From positions 1 through 51,801 of the forward strand of contig JAKACV010000017.1 in assembly GCA_021821085.1 (NCBI GenBank): DNA of 51,801 nt. Direction: 5' to 3'. This document shows, in pieces, positions 46,032 through 51,801 of this stretch; the stretch's first letter is position 1, and the number at the start of each line of letters is the position of its first letter. The position numbers and the translations under genes were made by a program. Below the pieces are notes generated by a model. It worked only from the letters and a program-made list of their open reading frames with translations, was not told the DNA's origin and ran no database searches. The DNA is from Bacillota bacterium. GTDB taxonomy: Bacteria; Bacillota; Bacilli; Alicyclobacillales; SLC66.

Positions 46032-48887
46032 ATGGCCCATGAACACATTGTGATCAAGGGCGCTCGCGCCCATAACCTACAGAATATTGATGTGGTGATT
46101 CCACGTGATCGTCTTGTCGTTCTTACAGGGCTAAGTGGGTCTGGAAAATCGTCACTCGCATTCGACACATTATATGCGGAAGGACAGCGACGTTATGTAG
46201 AGTCGCTCTCTGCATATGCACGTCAGTTTCTTGGGCAAATGGAGAAGCCGGACGTCGATGCGATCGAGGGCTTGTCACCAGCTATTTCAATTGATCAGAA
46301 GACAACAAGTCGGAATCCCCGCTCAACGGTGGGTACGGTAACGGAAATCTACGATTACCTGCGGCTATTGTTTGCGCGCATTGGCAAACCACACTGTCCG
46401 AAATGCGGCATACCGATTTCTTCGCAAACAGTTGATCAGATGGTCGACCGTGTGTTAAATCTAGCAGAGGGTTCACGAATTCAGATCTTAGCCCCTATGA
46501 TTAGTGGTAAAAAAGGCGAGCATGTAAAAATGTTAGAAGATCTGCGTAAAAGCGGTTATGTGCGAGTGCGCGTTGATGGAGAGTTACGAGATTTAGGCGA
46601 TGATATCCGACTCGAGAAAAATAAGAAGCATAGTATAGCCGTTGTGGTTGACCGGATTGTTGTAAAACCTGAAGCGCAAGCTCGTGTCGCGGACTCTCTT
46701 GAGACAGGACTTGGTTTGACAGGTGGTACCGTCATTGTCGATGTGATTCAGCACGAAGAGTTGCTGTTTAGTCAGAATCTGGCTTGCCCTAGTTGCGGTT
46801 ATAGTGTTGGGGAAATTAGCCCGCGTATGTTTTCTTTTAATAGTCCCTTTGGTGCATGCGAGGCATGTGGTGGACTTGGCGTGAAATTAGAAGTTGATCT
46901 AGGTTTGGTGATTCCAGACCGCAAGAAGACGCTTGGAAATGGGGCAATTATGCCTTGGATGGGATCTACATCTACTTATTATCCACATCTCCTCGAAGCT
47001 GCGTGTAAGCATTTTGGAATTCCAATCGATGTCCCAGTTGAGCAATTAGATCCTGAGCAAGTGGACCAATTGTTGTATGGAGCGCCAACGGAGAAAATTA
47101 AATTTACATATGACAATGACTTTGGACAGATCAAGCAAGTGGAGTTGCTGTTTGAAGGGGTTATTCCTAATCTTGATCGACGCTATCGGGAAACCGCATC
47201 GGAGTCAATTCGGGAATTTATCGAAGAATTTATGGCAAGTCGACCTTGCCCTGCCTGCAATGGTCAACGGTTGCGTAAAGACACTTTGGCTGTGCGGATC
47301 AATGGCAGCAATATCGCAGAAGTGACAAATCGATCGATTGGTGAGGCAATACAGTTTTTTGATTGTTTAACTTTGACGCAAAAAGAACAACAAATTGCCC
47401 ATCTGATTTTAAAAGAGATTTCCTCCCGTCTTGGCTTTCTACGTGATGTCGGATTAACGTATCTTACGCTGGGGCGTGCTGCAGGAACTCTATCTGGTGG
47501 AGAGGCGCAGCGCATTCGACTTGCAACGCAAATTGGGAGTAGTCTGGTTGGCGTGTTATATATTCTGGATGAACCGAGTATTGGATTGCATCAGCGCGAT
47601 AATGCGCGATTAATTCGAACACTTACGCAAATGCGTGACTTAGGGAATACACTGATTATTGTTGAACATGATGAAGATACGATGTTTGCAGCCGATCAAA
47701 TTATCGACATTGGACCCGGGGCAGGAGTTCATGGAGGGCGCATCATGGCTCAAGGCACTGTCGAAGAAATCATGGAAGATCCGCAATCGCTGACTGGACA
47801 GTATTTGAGCGGACGAAAATTCATACCTGTTCCTGAGGTGCGGCGCACGCCAAATGATCGCTATCTCGTTGTCAAGGGTGTGGAAGAAAATAATTTGAAG
47901 GGTTTTAGTGTACAAATTCCGATCGGACTGTTCACCTGTGTAACAGGTGTCTCTGGTTCGGGGAAGAGTACCTTAATCAACGAAATTGTATATAAATTAT
48001 TAGCCTCTAGGTTAAACAAGGCTTCTGTTCGCCCTGGGAGGTTTAAGTCGGTGAGCGGGCTTGAATACTTGGAGAAAGTGATCAACATTGATCAGTCGCC
48101 GATTGGGCGAACGCCGCGTTCGAATCCCGCTACCTATACTGGTGTCTTTGATGATATTCGCGATGTATTTGCCACGACTTCAGAGGCTAAGATTCGGGGA
48201 TATAAAAAAGGAAGATTTAGTTTTAATATTCGTGGCGGACGTTGTGAGGCATGTCGTGGGGATGGGATCATTAAGATCGAAATGCACTTTTTGCCGGATG
48301 TGTACGTCCCATGTGAGGTGTGTAAAGGGCGCAGATATAATCGGGAAACGCTTGAGGTTCACTATAAAGGAAAATCAATCGCTGATGTACTCGATATGAC
48401 GATCACTGATGCGTCTGTGTTTTTTGAGAATGTGCCGCGGATTACGCGCAAACTGCAGACTTTGGTTGATGTAGGATTAGGTTATATGCGACTTGGTCAA
48501 CCGGCAACAACTCTGTCTGGTGGAGAAGCGCAGCGAGTGAAGCTGGCCTCTGAATTGTACCGCCGCAGTACGGGAAAAACCATGTATATTTTGGACGAGC
48601 CAACGACGGGACTGCATGTGGCAGATATTGAACGTCTGCTGGTTGTCCTGCAGCGGTTAGTGGACGCTGGGGATAGTGTCGTGGTGATCGAGCACAATCT
48701 TGATGTGATTAAAACGGCCGATTATTTAATCGATTTGGGACCTGAAGGCGGCGATCGAGGTGGATGGCTTGTGGCCCAAGGTACACCTGAGCACATCTGT
48801 GAGACACAAGGATCTTACACGGGACAATATTTGGCGCCCATTTTGTTGCGGGATCGCGAACGAGCGCGAATAAAATGCAGCGTATGA
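46032..48887 (+). CDS. uvrA: Excinuclease ABC subunit A
   Basis: DNA damage sensor, an ABC-type dimeric ATPase. 951 residues. First Walker [21 protein letters not shown], second [13 protein letters not shown]; two ABC signatures ([24 protein letters not shown]). Zinc modules: CPSCGYSVG...CEACGG (about residues 255-285) and CEACRGDG...CEVCKG (about 735-765), plus CPKCG near residue 120. ATG 46032 is 7 nt behind AAAGGAG; an ATG two codons earlier is too close to it. Confidence 0.98.
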   Translation: MAHEHIVIKGARAHNLQNIDVVIPRDRLVVLTGLSGSGKSSLAFDTLYAEGQRRYVESLSAYARQFLGQMEKPDVDAIEGLSPAISIDQKTTSRNPRSTVGTVTEIYDYLRLLFARIGKPHCPKCGIPISSQTVDQMVDRVLNLAEGSRIQILAPMISGKKGEHVKMLEDLRKSGYVRVRVDGELRDLGDDIRLEKNKKHSIAVVVDRIVVKPEAQARVADSLETGLGLTGGTVIVDVIQHEELLFSQNLACPSCGYSVGEISPRMFSFNSPFGACEACGGLGVKLEVDLGLVIPDRKKTLGNGAIMPWMGSTSTYYPHLLEAACKHFGIPIDVPVEQLDPEQVDQLLYGAPTEKIKFTYDNDFGQIKQVELLFEGVIPNLDRRYRETASESIREFIEEFMASRPCPACNGQRLRKDTLAVRINGSNIAEVTNRSIGEAIQFFDCLTLTQKEQQIAHLILKEISSRLGFLRDVGLTYLTLGRAAGTLSGGEAQRIRLATQIGSSLVGVLYILDEPSIGLHQRDNARLIRTLTQMRDLGNTLIIVEHDEDTMFAADQIIDIGPGAGVHGGRIMAQGTVEEIMEDPQSLTGQYLSGRKFIPVPEVRRTPNDRYLVVKGVEENNLKGFSVQIPIGLFTCVTGVSGSGKSTLINEIVYKLLASRLNKASVRPGRFKSVSGLEYLEKVINIDQSPIGRTPRSNPATYTGVFDDIRDVFATTSEAKIRGYKKGRFSFNIRGGRCEACRGDGIIKIEMHFLPDVYVPCEVCKGRRYNRETLEVHYKGKSIADVLDMTITDASVFFENVPRITRKLQTLVDVGLGYMRLGQPATTLSGGEAQRVKLASELYRRSTGKTMYILDEPTTGLHVADIERLLVVLQRLVDAGDSVVVIEHNLDVIKTADYLIDLGPEGGDRGGWLVAQGTPEHICETQGSYTGQYLAPILLRDRERARIKCSV

Positions 48888-48905
48888 TGGAGAGGGATGA
48901 TCTGC

Positions 48906-49235
48906 GTGGCTGGTATCGAAGATTTTGATAAACTGGATCTAAGGATCGGTACGATTTTATCGGCAAGAGCGCACCCAACAGCAAAAAAGCCTGCTTATCA
49001 GTTAGAAATTGACTTTGGGACACTTGGTATCAAGTGGAGTTCCGCACAATTGACCACACTCTATGCAGCCGATGACTTAGTTGGTCTGCAGATCGTCGCG
49101 GTCACTAACTTCCCACCACGTAAAATTGGTAGCTTTGTGTCCGAAGTATTGGTTCTCGGAGCATTAGAAGATCACGATGGAGTTATTCTTTTGACGACTG
49201 AACGTCCGGCCGCCCCGGGAGACCGCATTGGTTGA
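48906..49235 (+). CDS. csaA: CsaA-like tRNA-binding-domain chaperone
   Basis: 109 residues, an EMAP/Trbp111-type OB-fold homodimer. FDKLDLRIGTILSARAHPTAKKP and KWSSAQLTTLY, VVTNFPPRKIG (AVTNFPPRKIG), SEVLVLG follow B. subtilis CsaA closely. CsaA was described as a secretion-associated chaperone and also binds tRNA. GTG 48906 is preferred, as GGAGAGGG lies 9 nt upstream and the length then equals CsaA; an ATG three codons earlier overlaps that site. It follows uvrA by 18 bp and is probably co-transcribed. Confidence 0.9.
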   Translation: MAGIEDFDKLDLRIGTILSARAHPTAKKPAYQLEIDFGTLGIKWSSAQLTTLYAADDLVGLQIVAVTNFPPRKIGSFVSEVLVLGALEDHDGVILLTTERPAAPGDRIG

Positions 49236-49267
49236 GAGCGTCATGGCATTCCACTTCAGATGCTAGA

Positions 49268-49426
49268 AGAGCCTGTTCAAAAAGGGTTGAGGTAAGATGC
49301 AAGCAGGGGTTTGGTGAAGTCTGGACATGCGCGCGGAGTGTACGATAGGTGGGACATGAGCACGCATGTCCAGCACAAGCCGAAGCCCTGCGCCGCAGAG
49401 TTCTCGACCCTTTTTGAACAACCTCT
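49268..49426. mobile_element. MITE-like 159-bp inverted-repeat element
   Basis: 24-bp terminal inverted repeats match at 21 positions: the core TGTTCAAAAAGGGTTGAG (49274-49291) mirrors 49403-49420. The interior is also self-complementary: CTGGACATGCG (49321-49331) pairs perfectly with CGCATGTCCAG (49362-49372... right arm near 49363-49373), and GCAGGG/CCCTGC pair further out. No reading frame of note lies inside. A 17-bp copy of one end occurs at 207-223. This fits a non-autonomous miniature transposable element or a mobile structured RNA; no clear target-site duplication was seen. It ends 4 bp before the ribosome binding site of the next gene. Confidence 0.65.
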
Positions 49427-49444
49427 ATAAGGAAGGTGTGAAGA

Positions 49445-50479
49445 CTGCAATTACATCGACAACTTATCGATACATTTAAGGAACGATTACAATATGCGCA
49501 TGATATTCCAGAAGAGGTTGCAAGACGTTCACCCCAAGAAGTGAGAAATGGGGTGATGCTAGGGAACTATGTGTGGTTTTTGGTTGAGGAAAAAGAGGGA
49601 ACTTTTATATATGCATTTCTCGAAAAGGAGCGAATGAGTAGTACAGAATGGGAACTTTTACATCTCGTTTTGCTTCGCGAACAGGAACATGAGCAGGAAA
49701 ATAGGTCCCAATGGCAAAATCGTTTGGTGAGCATTTTGCGGGAATCACCAGAGGCGTTTGCAGCGGCGATGCGCATCGAGGATGACCTGGAGGACATATC
49801 TGTGCCTTGGGCTTGGCCTGTATTTTTGATCTCTGTGCGCCCAAAAGATCGCACTGTGCAGAAAATCAATGCGGAAGTGAAACGGACGCTTGAGTCGCTT
49901 GTGCAAAATGTGGATGAAACCCCGTTTGTTGTGACAGATACGACCTTGCTTTTAGGTATATTTCCGATTTCGCCTAAAGATCGCGAACTGAATGAAGGGA
50001 TCATGCAAGAGACTGCCTGTGCTCTAGTGGATGGATTAATCTCTGAATCCTTTGTCGAGGCGAGAGTCGTTTGGACAAGTGCGATTCGCAGCTTTCCTGA
50101 ATTGTTGCGCACAGCACAGCGCATGCTTTATTTGACACTAACAGCAGAGCGGTTTGTTCCTGAACAGAGGGTGCTATCGTTACGTGGACTAGGGATGTAT
50201 GAATTGCTTTACTCGATTAAACCGCAATTGGGTCAAGCTTATGCCGAGCATGTACTCCCACTGCCCGCACTGGCTACACTTGGGAATGAATTGGAGCAGA
50301 CAGTCACGATGTTTATTGAATGTGATCTCAATATTAGCGAAACTGCGCGGCGACTTTACTTACACCGCAATAGCCTGTTATATCGCATCGAGCGCATTCG
50401 CGATCTTACTGGCTATGATATTAGGCGTTTTGATGATGCTGTGACCGTATGGAGTGCGCTGCTGCTAAGGCGGATGTAA
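49445..50479 (+). CDS. PucR/CdaR-type transcriptional regulator, probable CTG start
   Basis: Up to 344 residues. The C-terminal helix-turn-helix (FIECDLNISETARRLYLHRNSLLYRIERI, in pieces at about 280-310) is the HTH_30 type of PucR/CdaR regulators; the N-terminal part is a sensory region with no motif I can name. The first ATG/GTG/TTG in frame is GTG 49541 with no ribosome binding site, but the frame is open and protein-like back to CTG 49445 (LQLHRQLIDTFKERLQ), which lies 8 nt behind AAGGAAGG. A TGA closes the frame just upstream. The gene abuts the MITE and precedes a sugar-type ABC ATPase it may control. Confidence 0.72.
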   Translation: MQLHRQLIDTFKERLQYAHDIPEEVARRSPQEVRNGVMLGNYVWFLVEEKEGTFIYAFLEKERMSSTEWELLHLVLLREQEHEQENRSQWQNRLVSILRESPEAFAAAMRIEDDLEDISVPWAWPVFLISVRPKDRTVQKINAEVKRTLESLVQNVDETPFVVTDTTLLLGIFPISPKDRELNEGIMQETACALVDGLISESFVEARVVWTSAIRSFPELLRTAQRMLYLTLTAERFVPEQRVLSLRGLGMYELLYSIKPQLGQAYAEHVLPLPALATLGNELEQTVTMFIECDLNISETARRLYLHRNSLLYRIERIRDLTGYDIRRFDDAVTVWSALLLRRM

Positions 50480-50622
50480 GACATGTCAAGGTTGTCTTTA
50501 ACGATCTATCCAAAATGGACCCGTCATCTTTGTATACGTTGCCATATAGTGTGATTGTTCAAGGGCAAGCTATACTTAAGGAGAAGTTTATCCGATGGAA
50601 GCTTGTGAAAGGGGAATCTTTT

Positions 50623-51732
50623 TTGGCAGAGGTCATTTTATCTCACATTTATAAAAGATATTCGGGGAATGTAGTTGCAGTTACAGATTTCAATCTGGAC
50701 ATTGCAGACAAGGAGTTTATTGTTTTGGTTGGACCCTCTGGTTGCGGAAAATCAACCACGCTGCGAATGATCGCTGGATTAGAAGAAATCTCGGATGGAG
50801 ATCTCACGATTGACGGTAAACGCATGAATGATGTAGCACCAAAAGATCGCGATATTGCGATGGTGTTTCAAAACTATGCATTGTACCCACATATGACAGT
50901 GTATCAAAATATGGCGTTTGGGTTAAAGCTTCGCCATTTCCCTAAGTCGGAAATTGACAAGCGTGTGCGCGAAGCGGCACAGATTCTCGATATCGCACAT
51001 TTGCTTGAGCGTAAACCAAAGGCGTTATCTGGTGGTCAACGACAACGTGTAGCTCTTGGCCGTGCGATTGTTCGTGAACCAAAGGCATTTCTCATGGATG
51101 AACCGCTTTCCAATTTGGATGCTAAGTTGCGCGTGCAAATGCGTTCTGAGATTAGTAAGTTGCATAAGCGATTGCAGACGACATTCATCTATGTGACTCA
51201 CGATCAGACGGAAGCGATGACGATGGGAGATCGGATTGTCGTAATGAAAGATGGTCTTGTTCAACAAGTTGCTACACCGCAGGAAATATATAATCATCCA
51301 CGCAATTTATTTGTTGCAGGCTTTATTGGCTCTCCTTCGATGAATTTTATTTCGGGGAAAATCGAAGAGTCGGGTCGCGAGATCAAATTTGTGTCTTCGG
51401 GAATGTCTTTGTTAATTCCTGAAGGTAGGTATGATGCGATTCGCCAAGAAGGGATTATCGGTAAAGAAGTCATTTTTGGCATTCGCCCAGAACATGTTCA
51501 TGATGAACCCATGTATATCGAGACGTTTCCAGGGGGTGTGTTTGAGGCTCCGGTTGATGTGGTTGAACACATGGGTTCAGAGATGTACCTATTGCTTGAT
51601 GTCAGTGGACAAATGGTTAATGCACGAATTGTGGCGCGCGGCGATATGCAGATTGGAACGAAGATGCGGCTTGCCATTGATATGGGTAAGATTCATCTGT
51701 TTGATAAGGAAACGGAGCTCGCCATTTTTTAA
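50623..51732 (+). CDS. ugpC: MsmX/UgpC-type ABC sugar importer ATPase
   Basis: 369 residues, the normal length for ATPases that energise carbohydrate importers. Walker A GPSGCGKST, signature LSGGQRQR, Walker B FLMDEPLSNLD, and a C-terminal TOBE/OB domain with FGIRPEHVHDE. TTG 50623 (MAEVILSHIYKRYSGN) is 8 nt behind AAAGGGG; the open frame further upstream overlaps the regulator and is rejected. No permease or binding protein is encoded beside it, as with B. subtilis MsmX, which serves several importers. It lies 143 bp after the regulator. Confidence 0.92.
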   Translation: MAEVILSHIYKRYSGNVVAVTDFNLDIADKEFIVLVGPSGCGKSTTLRMIAGLEEISDGDLTIDGKRMNDVAPKDRDIAMVFQNYALYPHMTVYQNMAFGLKLRHFPKSEIDKRVREAAQILDIAHLLERKPKALSGGQRQRVALGRAIVREPKAFLMDEPLSNLDAKLRVQMRSEISKLHKRLQTTFIYVTHDQTEAMTMGDRIVVMKDGLVQQVATPQEIYNHPRNLFVAGFIGSPSMNFISGKIEESGREIKFVSSGMSLLIPEGRYDAIRQEGIIGKEVIFGIRPEHVHDEPMYIETFPGGVFEAPVDVVEHMGSEMYLLLDVSGQMVNARIVARGDMQIGTKMRLAIDMGKIHLFDKETELAIF

Positions 51733-51764
51733 TGAACTGGCAACGATATTATAGTACAGTAAAG

Positions 51765-51801
51765 GGATGATGTCCGGATTGGGCATCCTCTCTTTTTTCT
51801 T
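51765..51801 (+). terminator. Probable terminator after the ABC ATPase
   Basis: GGATG (51765-51769) pairs with CATCC (51784-51788), with further CC/GG pairing inside, followed by TCTCTTTTTTCTT running to the window end. The stem is short, so this is a moderate call. Confidence 0.5.

Noticed and set aside
49567-50124. A 185-codon minus-strand open frame within the PucR-type gene
   Set aside because: Serine-rich shadow frame with no ribosome binding site; the plus-strand gene has a clear HTH domain.
50449-50622. 58-residue extension of the ABC ATPase into the regulator gene
   Set aside because: TTG 50623 has a good ribosome binding site and gives the standard N-terminus; the extension has no family similarity.
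1-51801. CRISPR arrays, tRNA or rRNA genes, prophage, toxin-antitoxin or defence genes
   Set aside because: No repeated spacer pattern, cloverleaf, rRNA sequence or typical defence or phage gene was seen on either strand.

Overview
This window is a chromosomal segment of a low-to-mid GC Bacillota, most likely a Bacillales member near Alicyclobacillaceae. That placement is inference. It rests on the purS-purQ-purL split FGAM synthetase, an Fe-S type PurF with a short propeptide, a MinJ-like protein, AnGGAGG ribosome binding sites, many TTG/GTG starts, and gene order shared with Bacillus subtilis (moxR-DUF58-tgpA-guaA; purB-C-S-Q-L-F-M-N-H-D; ftsE-ftsX-ctpB-minJ-uvrB-uvrA). No rRNA, tRNA, CRISPR array, prophage or intact insertion sequence was seen.

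Layout. 1-800: the tail of an unidentified gene, then about 700 bp of decayed mobile-element DNA with hairpins and a transposase N-terminus remnant. 800-2.2 kb: an NCS1 nucleobase-type permease with a strong terminator. 2.3-8.1 kb: MoxR ATPase, DUF58 protein, transglutaminase-like TgpA and GMP synthase (guaA), closely spaced. 8.1-12.3 kb: a membrane-anchored thioredoxin-fold protein (minus), argJ plus a short GNAT-type argA, and PolX (minus). 12.5-18.5 kb: an amino acid permease, a three-gene surface-polysaccharide patch (CapK/PaaK-like ligase, nucleotide-sugar dehydrogenase, glycosyltransferase) and a small four-cysteine protein. 18.7-30.9 kb: a purine operon purBCSQLFMNHD plus an EamA transporter, starting at purB without purE/purK. 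31-31.6 kb: two small genes. 31.7-38.5 kb: argC-B-D-F-G-H. 38.6-43.9 kb: ftsE, ftsX, a CtpB-type protease, a MinJ-like PDZ membrane protein and a lone MotA-type protein. 44-49.2 kb: uvrB, uvrA, csaA. 49.3-51.8 kb: a MITE-like 159-bp inverted repeat, a PucR/CdaR-type regulator that appears to start at CTG, and an orphan MsmX/UgpC-type ABC ATPase.

How it works together. The purine operon carries IMP synthesis from PRPP except the AIR carboxylation steps, and guaA supplies the last GMP step. Two inverted PurR-type boxes sit upstream of a sigma-A promoter before purB. The arginine genes lie in two units 22 kb apart. Each has a promoter whose -35 and -10 are overlapped by an ArgR-like box, about 20 bp centre to centre. 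uvrB has a LexA-type box inside its promoter spacer. Most of the window is conserved core metabolism. The points that deserve a second look are a PolX whose polymerase active site looks destroyed while its PHP nuclease site is intact, a nucleotide-sugar dehydrogenase lacking the usual Asp next to its catalytic Cys, the paired ArgR operators, the MITE abutting a CTG-started regulator, and several small unassigned proteins.
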